The translations under genes and the position numbers were made by a program. The notes beneath the pieces are model-generated. The model had not been told where the DNA came from. It made no database searches and was given only the letters and a program-made list of their open reading frames with translations. DNA of 64,000 nt from Liolophura sinensis. Its lineage: Eukaryota > Mollusca > Polyplacophora > Chitonida > Chitonidae. Positions within the stretch are counted from its first letter, which is position 1, and each line of letters starts with the position of its first letter. Shown here in pieces: positions 1 to 13,600 of this stretch. Location of the stretch: contig NC_088302.1 of NCBI RefSeq assembly GCF_032854445.1, positions 51,366,046-51,430,045 on the forward strand, in the 5' to 3' direction.

Positions 1-600
1 GCTGATGACCTAATGTCACCTAACCATCCAGTCTCTGCTAACCACCCAGTCTCTCCTTGCCACCCACTTTCTGCCGATCACCCCGGCTCTGCTGACCACC
101 CCATCTCTGCTGGCCACCCAGTCTCTACCTTCCACCCAATCCTTGTGACCTTTCAATGTCTGCCAACCGTCCAATCTCTGTTAACCACCCACTCTCTGCT
201 AACCACCCAATCTATGATAAATACCTTATCTGGCAATCTACTAACCACCCGATCGCCTTTGCTAACCATCTAATCTCTGTTAAATATCTCTTTTGACCAC
301 CCAACCTCTTTTAGCCACTCATCCTCTTCTGAGCACCTAGTCTCTTCTGACCATCCGATCTCTGCTGACCACCCAGTCTCTGCTAACCTCCAAATCTATT
401 CTGACCACCAAATCTCTGCTAACCACATTCTTTAATTAGCACCAGTCTCTGCTGATCACTGAATCCGCTAACCACCCAATATCTTCTGATAACCCAGTCT
501 CTGCTGACAACACAATCTGTACTGACCACTCAATCTCTGCTGACCACCAAATCTCTTCTGGTCAACCAACCTCTGCTGATCACCATATACCTACATTTGT
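1..600. repeat. Degenerate ~18-20 bp minisatellite
   Basis: About thirty imperfect copies of a short unit of the kind AACCACCCAGTCTCTGCT run from the window edge to about 590, decaying toward the right. The array may continue outside the window. A short open frame across it is only a by-product of the repeat. Confidence 0.85.
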
Positions 601-1111
601 GTAAAGTAAACACTTCTTGCTGATCCTTCATGATCCCTGCTGGCCACCCGATGTCGACATAATTGTGATAATGACTCATTCCCTGCTTCATGAAAAACCC
701 GGTGTCTACTAACCATCCCTACCGTCATTACATGTGACATTTTAATCACCCAATTGTCGGCTAATTCTCCCTCACCACAGGACTACCGATTGCAGACCAC
801 CCCTTTATGTTGACGGGCATATTTTCTGATCAGCTGATATCATGTACGCTTTAACATGTTTTTGGAGCCGACTTTGTAAACGTCGATTTGGCTTCAACCA
901 CCCGTGTCTATACCGCAATTTTTGTGTGGCTCTTTTTAAGAAGGCCTGTATTTTACATTAAAATAGTGTATTCACACAAGCATATACACTTGTATAGGCA
1001 GACATAAAATATAAATATTGATCCTACAGATTTTATAACTTGAGTTCAGTCACATGAAGTAGGGGGACATCTCGTGATAAGGACTGTCAACCTATCTGAG
1101 TTTGAGATCAA

Positions 1112-1143
1112 GGGGCGGAACGTCTGAAGCCTTCCATATATAA
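1112..1143 (+). promoter_or_regulatory. Core promoter of GM2A-like gene (GC box and TATA box)
   Basis: A GC box (GGGGCGG, 1112-1118) and a TATA box (TATATAA, 1137-1143) lie 83 and 58 bases before the predicted start codon at 1195. The spacing leaves room for a short 5' leader starting near 1165-1170. The role is inferred from motif and position only. Confidence 0.55.
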
Positions 1144-1194
1144 GATAAAAATGCAGGCCTGCATGTACAACACAGGAAGGCCTCTACAGTCAAC

Positions 1195-4100
1195 ATGCCG
1201 TCATTACTTAGTTTTATTGCACTGGCAGCTGTTTGGCACTCGGTAGAGGTTCGAAACCTCTACGTGCGTAAGCTTGACACTAGTTTAGATGAAGCCTTAG
1301 ATGAAGCCTTAGTAAAAATGGCCTTGAGCGACTCTACCCCAGACCGCTACCAGACGGAGCAGTACTTCAGTAAATGGGTGAGGCACAGTTAAATGAGAAG
1401 GAAACATAACAATGAAGCCAAAATCAGATCAAAGAGCATGACACTTATTTGCAAATATGGTTGTTAATATTATTGCCCATTTTTTATTTTAGGAGAAAAG
1501 AGTATTTGAGAATATTTTTGTATGGTGGGTATTTGGCACCACCTTAGCATAGTGTAATAAATGTCTAATAAATTCATTTGAATATAAATTTGTTCTTTAT
1601 ATCCAAACACATGAACTGAATCTAAATTATGACAATATTTATGAATATGTTACAAATATAAATATGGTCAAAATCCAGGTTGAACACAGTTGTTAACTGA
1701 AAAGTCCAAATACTGTTGCAAATATATTTCCATGCTACATCCTCATTTATAACATTATTATACAAAGACATAGCCTACCTATACGGTGGTCCTAAATATC
1801 CAACATGCAAACATCATTTTCAAGTGCCTTTTTCTCTTTAAAGAAAAATCGAAAAAATATTGATGACCACATCATGTCGGGCTAGCGGTTCCGGTGCAAT
1901 GCATGCTGTGACTGGATGGACCGTTATGTCTGGTTCGGGCGAGGTGTTCTAGACTTTTATGCACATAGCCTTACTGTGACGTAATCTGTTACATGCGAGT
2001 TCACCATTCCAGCAATGCAGTACACTTGAAACAGTGAAGGATGCTTTACATGAGTGCCTGAGTTTTACATACAATCTGACTTTTTATGAATACCTTTTGT
2101 ACTTATTGTCTTTTCATGAATGGTCATGAAGGTGTTTTACCTTGGGACGGGCTTTTCCTGAATATATCGGCTTTACGTGTATTCTAATATGTCTCCTCAT
2201 GATCATGTGCTACATCCAAACTGGCCACGAATCCCAGTATTTACACCCGAACTAGCTTTTCATAAGTCTTGCCGTTTATACATCCAAACTGTTTTTTCAG
2301 GAATGTCGGTACATTGCTTTCAAATGATCTTTTCATGGATCCTGGTGTTCTACAACCCAACTGTCTGTTAATACAAGCTAGAATCGTCATTACAATTTAA
2401 AATACTGACTTATGAAAAGACGTATACCAATCTCTTAAACCATATATATAAACATTTATAGTTAACACCCTGTTCTGGTTGAACATTTAATCCTTTTTTG
2501 GGGGCCCATTTTATTCGTTGTATACACAAACATTTCTAACGGCCATCTCTTGATCACTGATCGTCTGGTCAGAACCCACACCCCATCATAGTTTTATAAC
2601 ATAGATCATTATTTTAGTGACCATTTGGATCGACCGACTATAAGAAAATCTATCCGTTCACCAGAATGGTACAAGAAAGACTTTCAATTCACGTACTCTG
2701 ACTTGTTTTACACCTTTTGTCTTTATATTCGAGTTATATCATACATTAAACTAATGACTCTGTTGAATAGTTTATTATAGATATGGAGAGTAAGACAAGA
2801 GCAGCGATGATTGTGAAATAATGTCGTTGACAAATGGTTACACGGATTCGGTGAAATTGAGACTTTTGTCACTAGCCTAAGATTAGCAGGGAACATATTG
2901 TATGGATTATTTTGATAATTGTCACTCCATTTGAATAATATTGTCTATAATCGAACTACAAGTAAGAATCTGCATGTTGTAATCTCATTTCGATTGTACT
3001 TCTGAATTCTCTAAGGTATAACATTATAAACCTTATAGGCCTACTATAGACAGAAAGTATGATATTTAAGACAGTAAAACATGACTGAATACAGTCACCT
3101 ATTTGAATATCTTACGTTCCCTGCACAGAATAAGGCAGTAGACCCGCGGGTCACACGATGGGCATGGAGTAGCTGTGGAGGAACGACAGACCTGGTTGTC
3201 GTAGGTAACATCACTGTGGCTCCGGATCCCATTAAACTGCCCGGGACAATAACGGTCTCGGTGGCGGCAAAGATCAAACAGGATATACCAGATCCTATAG
3301 AGGTAAGTGTATACGCAGTTCATCATATTCCTTCACTTGAAGTCAAAATATATACACTCATAAAATTAATGTTAATATTTTTAGAAAGTCTGTTGTCTGA
3401 GTGATGCTAGAATGTATTCTGTTATTACAGCACAATACTGGGTCATGTTCAACACAGTATCCTGTTAATCTGATAGAATCTTTCCGTTGAATTAACAGAA
3501 CGTGTGTTATATTTAACTGAACAATCTGTTGCAATAGCAGAGTACATTCTAGCGTCACTCAGACAGCAGAATTTCTGTTAACATTAACATATTAATTTTT
3601 GAGTGTACCTTTTTAGACGCATCTTGCACCACACTGATCTATCCTTAATTAGGCATATCCCGAAAGCAAAGAAATTATTTAACTCTGAGTTCTATACAAA
3701 CAAAACCTTCTGCTGTGTTGAGAACACGTCATAAAGCTTGATCACCATTTTAAGGCCGATGGGGTACTGGGTTCGATTCCTCTTCTAGATTGTTAGGCTA
3801 CAGCTGAAATTGTGCAATTCCTTTAAGTTCACGGGAAATGAATGTACAAAAAAATGTCTCTGAGCAATTTCTGTCATAAAGTACCCACGTAAAAGGTTAT
3901 TGTATGGAAATATGCGGTAATTTGTCGTGTGACATATCTCCATTCTTTTACCTGGCAGGCTCAGCTAACAATCCGGAAGAAACTTGGGATTCTGTGGATC
4001 ACAATCCCGTGTATTGACAATGTGGGATCCTGTACTTACCCTGGCGTATGCCAGATGCTTGAAAAGGTTACCTGTCCAGCGCCAGTTGTCAGTATAGGCC

Positions 4101-4688
4101 AGAACTGTCGCTGTCCTATTAAACAGGTGAATACTCGCAAGTACTGGCATACTCGCCAGGAAAAAACGATACTATAGTGTCGTGTTTTGAAAACAAAGAA
4201 ACATCTCCAGAACCCTGTGGAACATTCAGCATTTGTCTGTCAAAAAAGTCAAATTTTGATCACTTTCCTGCAAATAATTAACCCGGCCAAAATGTGCTGC
4301 ATGTTGGTAAAACAAATCGCATCGCGCGAACGCCAAAACTGAGATTTTCCGGATCGAAACATAAAATTGATGTGATTTTACAGATGCACAACAGCAGTGG
4401 TATGTTATATAGATATCCTCCACGTTAGCGTCCATGTACAATATTTTGAAGGAAGAGTTTTATGGTAGAGTAGAGAGTAGAGAGAGTAGAGTAAATGAGC
4501 TTAATTGCCAATTTTATTTTTTTGTTGATTTTTCCCCCCAGTCCGATGGTTTCTACATGCAGCCCAGTGAGTTTGTCATCAACGCAGGAGGGGATATTCC
4601 TACGGGGGATTACCAGATAGAAGCCAAGGCTTCCCACAATGGACAGTCAATCACCTGCGTTAACATCAGCTTTACCATCGAGCACTGA
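1195..4688 (+). CDS. GM2A: GM2 ganglioside activator-like protein, 4 exons
   Basis: Predicted exons are 1195-1377, 3129-3302, 3959-4126 and 4542-4688. All three introns are phase 0 with GT-AG ends (GTGAGG, GTAAGT and GTGAAT donors), giving 223 residues; human GM2A has 193. Exon 1 gives a hydrophobic N-terminus (LLSFIALAAVW) that should act as a signal peptide, followed by about 40 residues with no match. Exons 2-4 form the ML-type lipid-binding domain: WAWSSCGG, VAPDPIKLPGTITVS, IPCIDNVGSCTYPGVC, NCRCPI and TGDYQIEAKA all match GM2A family positions. The domain has eight cysteines, as in the human protein, which forms four disulfides, and two N-glycosylation sequons (NIT, NIS). In the family, this protein lifts GM2 ganglioside from lysosomal membranes for hexosaminidase A. 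Invertebrate members may carry other lipids. Exon 1 is the least certain part, supported by matching phase and by the promoter ahead of it. Confidence 0.92.
3355..3605. mobile_element. Palindromic MITE in GM2A intron 2
   Basis: The left end (CACTCATAAAATTAATGTTA) and right end are inverted repeats extending about 75-90 bp inward, so the whole 251-bp element can fold back on itself. It is flanked by TA on both sides (3353-3354 and 3606-3607). That fits a non-autonomous Tc1/mariner-type element. The minus-strand open frame across it is a by-product. Confidence 0.75.
4465..4494. repeat. GTAGA-type microsatellite in GM2A intron 3
   Basis: A short run of imperfect GAGTA/GAGAGTA units, 45-75 bases before the acceptor of exon 4. 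Confidence 0.8.
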
Positions 4689-5447
4689 CACTATGATCTC
4701 CTGAAACACTTTATAGACAGTCTGGGGTTGTGTATAAAATTTACCATTCTTGATAAAGCTGTCTTGGCTACTCCGTTGACCATTCCATTTCAGACCGAGG
4801 ATAAACCAAGATGTGCGACATAGGTCTATATAGTCAATGGGTTAAAAACGTGTGGTTAAAAATATGGCATCGATTGTCAGCAAGAAGCAGAATAACCACA
4901 TGCGGCTAAAACATTTTTCGAAACCCGAATATAGCAAAAAGCAAACAGAAAAGCGAGGGGGAGTGGATTTGTACATGTTTAGCGTTTGGGATCCGTTACA
5001 AGCCAAACTTTTAAGAGCAAATGTTTATTTCAGATTTGAGAGTTAACTTCAGGAGAAACCACTACCTGTTAACATTATCGATCACAATTAAAAGATCCGG
5101 GTGATCAAACCTGTCCTTTACGATGAAGTTTTCATTTCTGAACAAAGGCCAACATCACTTTCTGGAATCAACCACTAGTATAGCCTATAACCACCATGAG
5201 ATCTGGTTTGTATGGGTGTCATTTAGTTTAGGCAAATTACAGGAAGTTACATTATCCACAATTACTACAAATCCAGTTAAGTCATATGCACATGTAATTC
5301 ATGACCCCACTGCGCACGTATTACTGCTCCCTAGACTGTTTCACAAGCTTGGCGTACAACAGAATTGCCAGCCAAGCAATGCCAACGATGTGGCAATCTC
5401 CATGACACACGAGTTGTCTTAAATAGATGGGTTATATATGTACTGTA

Positions 5448-5453
5448 AATAAA
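5448..5453 (+). terminator. Candidate polyadenylation signal of GM2A-like gene
   Basis: AATAAA lies 760 bases after the stop codon; a second AATAAA is at 5756-5761. Which one is used cannot be told from sequence. The open frame at 5123-5422 lies in this 3' UTR and has no recognisable similarity. Confidence 0.4.
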
Positions 5454-5761
5454 CCTCTGTGAATGCATACAGCTGTTATTATTCCGTGTGCGTATTTTGT
5501 TTGTAAACCTTTATTTGTCTATTACACAAATACACGATCAAATTTGAGAGCTGTGCACATTGAATAATTTCATAAAGTATTAAATCGCAAAAAAAACAAA
5601 CAAACAAAAAAAACCCCCAAAAAACAAAAAAAAACAAACATTGTTTATCCTCACCTGGCAACCTTGCATGTACTTTTGCATGTCGTTCCTTACTTAAACA
5701 TGCACAATGGTGTTTTGTAACAGAAAATTTTGAGTCCTATGTAAAGCGCCTGGCAAATAAA

Positions 5762-7615
5762 TGGGTTTTTCCGAACTTTTTTGCTTTATTGTTCCTATTT
5801 TTTCTTTCTTTTCGTCTTTTCAGACATAAATACCATGGAAGCACTGATGACCTATTTATGGTCAAAAAAGCTGCTCATCCGCTCAGATCCATTCTGGATG
5901 CCAGTTGAATGACATAAACAGACTGAGTTTAGAGACACTAAAGACTTCTGACGAGATATGCAGAAAAACACAGCCAGAAGTTTGTACACTGTATTGTATT
6001 AGCGCTATATTACGTTCCAAAAGCACAGCATAGTTTGTACATGTACGCTGTTTACACAACGGACATTCCGTAAATGGTGCTCCCCCGGCTACCATCCAAG
6101 CACAAAGCTCCATTCCAGGGTGAAAGACCTCATGAAGAATCCAACTCTTTACTCCAACCATGGGTGACAGATTCTGAGAAAACACTAAAGTCTGTAAAAT
6201 TGCAGACGAGTTTTATTCTTCAACCTAGTTTCGATTCAAACATGGGTATGGACCTTTGACCGAATAGGCACTGAACATGCCAGTGGAATATGGTGCTGTG
6301 TCATTTTGATTTTATGAAGGCTTACATACCTTTTCATAAAGTTTGGACCATTTGTCTGATCAGTTTTATTGTAAGATATTTTATTTCAGTCCAAAATTTT
6401 CTTTTTCTGTGTTAACGACGAACGACAGACCTTCTGATCTGCTCAGAGATGCACAAAACTATCACCTGTCCTAAATCATTCTTCTGTCTTTGAATATTAC
6501 AGGAAAGGAAGTGGTGCTGTAGTTAAGGGGAAGCTGTGAGTGTAAGTTTGTTTGCTTCAAATCGCATTAAGTGACCGAAAAGATAACCAAATAATCTAAT
6601 CATCCTTCCAAAACTGGCACATCATTTTCGCTATTTACGTTCCAGGTTTGGACCTTTGATCACCATGGCGGAGTTTTCTCCAGTCACCCTGACTTAACTG
6701 TGGTCAGTCCTACCAAGCTTCTTTTTGCCAAAATGGAACTTGGCGAAGTCAAACCCAAAAATCTTCGCCGCAAATTAATTAAGAAACTATTGGTCAGTCA
6801 TAAATTTACCTGTATTAACAAAAGACCAATTTTCTTTCTCTTGAAGTCCTTTCAACAGTATATTTCACATTGCATAAGGACATTCACATACCCACATCAC
6901 CGTTAAGAATGGTAAATTCAAAAATTCTTAATGGACTCAAAGTTCCATATATGAAATGGGCTATGTACAAGATTTTCTGCTAATTAAGGTCTGTGACTTT
7001 GTGATAATGTTGGACAATAGTGGACTTTACATAATGGCTGATATCTCTTATAGGAATGTTCCACGAAATTAGGTCACTACAACAAAGGTCTAAACAAAAC
7101 ATGACAGTTAAATGTAAATGGTCCATTGTTCACAGGTTCACCACCAAGCACTTAACCACAACAAGAGCAGCAAAAGCTACCATTTCTGTGAAATATTTGT
7201 TCATGACTTGGAAAGATTTCATAGGCAACAAAGCAACATCGGTCTGTAATAATCGACCTACACATAGGTCTCAATCACCCATTAAATATCTGCTAAATCT
7301 TCTGCGCCAAGCCCTTATTCTCCAAACAAAAGCCCTCATTCTCCAAACCAAAGTTTACGCTTACTGTTATGAATCATCATATATCCTTGACTTTGTGACA
7401 CAAAATGAGACACGTACGTGTCAATCTCACTGTAATCCGTGGCACTTTAAACAGACAATCCCATCCTGGCACTTCAACACTATGTCTCCATAATCGGTTC
7501 TTCACAGTCTGATCACAAGATTAAGCATTCCTGGTCACATCTGCTCTATTTATCCTTCGTTTGCCCATCCCACCACGATCTGAATGAGGCTGAATGTTTC
7601 TTCTGCTGTCCCAAT
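5762..7615. other. Gene-free spacer between GM2A and PPID
   Basis: Only short open frames without recognisable domains are present, including 145 codons at 7056-7493. It should contain the 3' UTR of the minus-strand cyclophilin-40 gene, but I see no clear AATAAA on that strand close to the stop codon. Confidence 0.5.
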
Positions 7616-10600
7616 CTAGAACATCTTGGCATAAAGCTTCTTCTGTTTATTGTTGTACTCTGTAATTGTTTTTTTGACTTTCTCGATCTCCTTAACGATG
7701 CCTGTAAATTGAATTTAACTTATTTATTTTACTGTACATGTGTGACAGGCAGAAGAGAAAGTATGCATTATTTAACTTCACTATGATAAACAGACATGTG
7801 TCACCAGACTTCCACCGTTCATATCAACAACCAACAGCAAACAAACCACAAACCTTTATCATCTGGTTCCAGTGTTTTGGCTTTGTTCAGTGCTTGCTGC
7901 AAGAAAAAAAATAATATGCATTAAAAAGGAAAACAAAACTAAACGTTGTGATGATGAGTTTAAAATGATGAACTGAAAACTGTCAGCAGAGGTATTGCCT
8001 GAAAACGTGTACGACAAACAGATTTTAGGTACCAAGTTCATTTTACAGGAAATTTTACTTCAATACAAAACATTTGGAAACCGGTATATCGGTAGGCACA
8101 CCATGCCAGTCTGCCGCTAAATGGTCCTAGTCAGGTGTTAAAAACTTCTTTAACACATTTCTAGTTAAGATAGTCTTTGTATCTACTTCCACAAACTGTT
8201 AGAAAACAGACACTGCATGCATTTCCACATGGTCGACTATCCAAATATAAACTAAAAGAGATCTGGTTTAGATTAAAATACTTAACACTTGGCTTAACTG
8301 CTAAATACATTTTTGAACAACTGGACCATAAGTACAAAACATATACGGAATACTGAGTCAATATTTGAGCATAATCTCACCACAGTCCATCTAGACATAC
8401 TCAATGCGCTATTTTAAAATTCTGACATTCGTCATAACACTGAGTACATCGCCGCCTCTCCAGCACATTGCCGCACAACTGCGCACTCCAAACTTGATGG
8501 GCACTGGTGGCACTCCAACTCACCTTCAAGCGTCATTCCATCTCAGCTTTTGGGTTTAACCTTGAAAACTAACTTCTTAACTCCCTATTTGCACCGGTTC
8601 ATCGGATATATCACAGATTTCTCGAAATATTAACCGCCAGAGCTTCGATAAGCATCCTACAACCAAACCATATTCTACCTCGCTGCTAGTTGCTGGCCGT
8701 GTGCAAAAACATATTAAATAGACATGACCTTCCAAACAATACCGAAGGTGTCGCGCAACACACAGGCCGTTACGTTTACCTCCCTTAGTAATATCATTTC
8801 ATGCTGTTTATGTCCACAAATAAAAGAATTTGAATTTGTTTACTTCGTGAAATTTTGCTTCGTAATTTATATAAAGGTAAACTATCGGAATTTCCATCAG
8901 TGATAAAAGTGTTACTTCGCATTATCCTTTAAGATAATATAAATCAGCACTTGCACAGCTTCTGAATGATATAAAACAGGCCCTTAGGTTTTTTTTTTTT
9001 TTTCATGTGTCTAAAATTGGATGGCGCTCGCGCGGTTTGCAGATTTCCATTCACATCTGATAAGTGAATCCGGGTTTTCAGCGCACTCTACATCTTGTGT
9101 AGTTCAAAATGGCTGTTAAGTGCAAGTTGTAGGATGCTTATCGAAGCCCTGGCAGTCAATATGAGAAAACTGTAATAAATCCGATGAACCCATGCTTATA
9201 GGGAGATAAGGTACTTTTGAAAATTAAACCCAAAACCTGCAGGGGAATGACGTTTGAAGGTGAGCTGGAGTGCCACCAGTGCCCCTTAAGTTGGGAGTGC
9301 GCAGGTGTGTGGCGATTTACCAGAGAGCAGGCGATGAGCTCAGGGTTAGGACAGGGTTCCTACAGGTATATGAAAATGAAATTCAAGGAGTTTTTCACGA
9401 GTTTTTTGTCATTTTCAAGGCTAGTTCAAACATACCATGGTGCAAATTATAGGCTATATTTTAAGTCTGAATGATAGATGCTTTAATTTGCATGCATGTA
9501 TATTGAATAGTACGCTTGCTTTTGTAAGAAATATCTGCATTTCACCTCTGTAATACGACACATTCTTTGACCTAGCCTTCGCTCAGTAAAAAAAATCAAC
9601 GCCATATATCATTATGGAGGGCTTTTTATTTCCCTTGTTAATTTTTTTCCTTTTTTAACAATTGGCGATAAAAGGCATTCCCCAAAATGCAATGCTTCTC
9701 ATTCGTTATTTAACAAAAATGATTTCAAGCACTATTTAATGTAAGTCAACTTGCAACAATGCTTAACCGCCTTTGTAGATTTCTGTCAAGTAATCGCCAT
9801 ACAACTGTGTTGTTGTTGTTTCGCCGAGATGAGGCCGTTTGAAATGAAAGTAAGTGGATTAATTTCATGAGAAAAATTGCGAAAATCTGCTAAAAACCCC
9901 AGAAAACTCTCATGGTAGATTTTGTATAACGTTTGTATTTTTTCTTAAGTAAATACATTTGTTGCCAAAAACATTCGCAAATTTCAAATTTTATCGCCAT
10001 TTCAAATAATTGTCCTAAATTTGCGGCAATGGCGAGTGCCAGCGGAAGCCCTGATTATGGGAGAATTATCAGCCAGCTCCCGATAAACAGACTCGGTTGT
10101 CAGCAGACAATATTTAAGTTCGGGACAAACTAAGATTTTCAAGGAGTTTCCAGGAGTATTTGTCTTTTTAAGGACTTTAAAATAAACTTGGAAATGAGAT
10201 TGTATTTTTCAAGCACTTTCAAGGACTGTGCGCACCCTGTAAGATGGATGTCAGAATTTTAAAATAGCACACTGAGTGCATCTAGATAGACTGGATCTCA
10301 CCAGAGCCTTGTCCCAATCTTGCAGAGCGTGCAGAGCCTGACCCTTGCGGAAGTGAGCCTTGGCGTTGTTAGGATCTATATCCAGAGCCTGTAAACATCA
10401 GAAAATTTGTTCATTTATTGAATTGGTGTTTTACCACATAGTTTAACCACCTGACAAAATCAGGGATTTGGTCAAATGTTCGGTAGTTATGACGTATACC
10501 CAGAGCCTTTAACTGTCAGACAAAACCCGGGATTTAGTCACGTTAGGTAGTTGGGGTCTATCTGTATAAACAATCAGGTAAAACCAGGGATTCAAGGTGT

Positions 10601-13600
10601 TAGGACCTACATGTACAGGTGCATCTAGGCCCTGTTACCATTAGCCAAAATCAGGCATTTAATCATGTGTTAAGGTAACAATCAATATTTTAATACAGAA
10701 AAGCTGCCCCAGATGATCTAGGATATGTAAAAACTAATACCATTTTTGACCAATCTCTTGGCTGGCAGCTTCTTTCCAAATATGGTACATGTGTGTTGTC
10801 ATCTTTCATATTATAACAAACATTATTACCACATTATTTGAGGGGAGGGATCAATCTCACCATGTACAAATTCCTTCAAAATAATCTAATAAATTAAGAC
10901 TTTAATATGCATGTTTTACAATAAAACTACTTGTTAAAGTAACTGGGTGAGCTGTGCATCTGTGAACCTTCATTAATGTAATCAAAATGTATCCCATCTG
11001 CTGAATTTACAATATTCTCCTCCTTGGGTGTTGTGTACCTAAAGTACATGCATGAAAAAAGCCTGGGCCAGTAGGCTGAACTAAAACTGGACTGAAGCTA
11101 AAAAAAGTTAAAGCAGACACATGGACGGACAGACAGAAAAGAGACTACATACATCTATGTCCTGCTCCAACTACAGGTGTGTTTGCAAGAGAATAGAAAG
11201 CATCAGACTTTAACCTACACTATACAAGGGTGTACCATGGAACATGCCTGTTTCACCAGTGTATATTGTGAGGTATTTGGGTCAGATTGACAAACTAAAT
11301 TTAACAATTTGCGCATAAAACAACTATGGCAGTTAATGCTGTAATAATTGTGTCACAATGAATATAATGTGAACATATAATTACGTGTAAATATGGATTA
11401 TACATGTATATACAGATTGTGAAATGGATTTCTTTCATTACAGAAATCTTACCTCTTCACATCGTTCCAAACAACTGGGAAAGTTACCTAGTTTATACAA
11501 ACACAAGGCCCTGTAAATGGAATAGAACAGATAACAGCAGGTCAACACTTCATACCATTCAATTTTCATGCACTCAATAAGCACATTGTATTGGGCACAT
11601 TCCTTGAGATTAGCACATGAACATACTGTTTTTTCAGTATTAATGAATGACTGATTGAGGTTTGATGTCAATACTTCAGCCACATTGTGGCGAGAACATG
11701 TTAGAACTAGAACATTTTCTCGGACATAAAAACAAATGTACGTACATATAGCCTAGATGCATACAATGGTGGACAGCGACCTGCGGATGGTCGTGTGTTT
11801 TGGCTGGGCTCTGCTTGGTTTATTCTCCCTAAGATGTCGGTTGCCGTTAAATATGGGCTGCTATATTTCTTCAACGTTTCTCATGTTTGCAAGGTGTTTA
11901 TTCACATATATTCTGAACGCATTATTTTGTGTACACTGATAAAACTATACTTTTTGTACAGCCCTGAAATTGGTCAATCCAACCAATATAGTTTTGTCTC
12001 CAAAATAAACTTCAAAATGTGCATATATTGTACTGAAAGTTGCACTGAAAGAGATGGAAGCAACCGTCATTATTTCCATTTACAAGCATGTGCAATGATG
12101 ACAAAGTAATGTGCTGGACAGGTCAAGCGCAAGAAACTGACAGAGAGTGGAAGCTGATAATGTATTGGAAGCCTATAATGTGAAAGATGATATAAAAGTG
12201 GCAGAAGCTGTACCATTCTCAACTTTCACTTTGTACTCTATAAAAGGAACCAGACAATATGCTTAAAGCACGTAAAGCTGATAATGATAAGCCACTCCTT
12301 AACTTCAAAACTAACTGAAGAGACTAATCTTTAGCTGAAATTTTGGAATGGAAAATGTGCTGGAAGCAGATCATCAGCACGAGAGGAGTGAGTGAGTGCT
12401 TGGTGTTTAACGTCTTAACAATTTTTCAGTCATATGACAACAAAGGGGTCCTTAGTGCATGTAATGTGCCTTCTTCTTGCAGGACGGATTTCCACAGCTC
12501 ATTTATTACGTGCTGCTTCACTCAGACAACTTACCGCAGGCATGTACGCCACCCCACCCGAACCATCATACTGATACAGGTCGACCAGCCATTGCACTAT
12601 CCCCTTAATGCTGAACGTCAAGCGAGGAAGCTACAACTTTTAAGGTCTCAGATGTGATCCGAGCTAGGATTGACCTTGAATCAACAGCTCCCGAAGCCGA
12701 CGCTCTACCAACTGTGCAGCATGAGAGGATGTCCTTTCAAAAAGCTGTACAGGCTTATTATGGGGAACTTTACTTAAACATTGAGCCACATGAATGGGTA
12801 GTATAGTAGAAATCTATAATGTGCTTTGATCTTGATAAACAGATTGAGCCTTGTGAACAGATAACAGATAGCAGAAAGTTATAATGTAGAGTTGTGCTCA
12901 GCTTACAGAGTGAGTCACATGAAGAGATAACAGACAATAGTAGTGTACAATGTGGCAATATTCTCAGGTTAATATGACATGAGTAAATTACGCCGCATGA
13001 TAAGATAATAGATAACGGAAGATTTACGTAATGTGGGGTCATTCTCAGTTTACATTTGAGGAAATTAAATAGGCTTTGTGCTGGATAACTCACAATCAGG
13101 ACAGATAATGTCCCTGGGAACTAATAATGAACAGCCATCCCCAACTGACACATTGAGCATGAAGAACAGATGATGTGCTGGGAACTAATAATAAAGAGCC
13201 ATCCTCAACTTACACATTGAGCTGGATGAACAGATAATGTGTGTCCTCCAGCCTCCTCAGTTCAGCCTGGTCAAGTTGACCATGCTTGTTCAGCAGAACC
13301 AGATATCTGTGGGAAGTGAAGTCTCCCGTAAACGGTTCTGTTGGAATTGACAGCTTTGAAAGAGTTTACAACCAACATCTGACAATGTCTTCAATGGGCC
13401 GTTATTGACTTTTCCTCCTTCAAAAATGTGACTTTGATCAAAACCACAACACTGTGATCCTACATGACTTAACAGAGTGGAGATAACAAAAGACACATTA
13501 CACTGTGGCTAACCACTCAGGTATACATTCAAGTGTGTATGTCAGATGTTGATTGTGAACCCTTCTAATCTTAGCTCCATGGTCAGCATTGCCAGATCAG

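Noticed and set aside
5123..5422. 99-codon open frame after GM2A
   Set aside because: It lies in the predicted 3' UTR, ahead of the poly(A) signal, with no domain similarity I recognise.
5883..6185. 100-codon minus-strand frame with a CPLCKQRTC motif resembling half a zinc finger
   Set aside because: A single Cys pair without a second half or known domain; likely chance.
7056..7493. 145-codon open frame on the plus strand
   Set aside because: No recognisable domain, no splice or promoter context, and it probably lies opposite the PPID 3' UTR.
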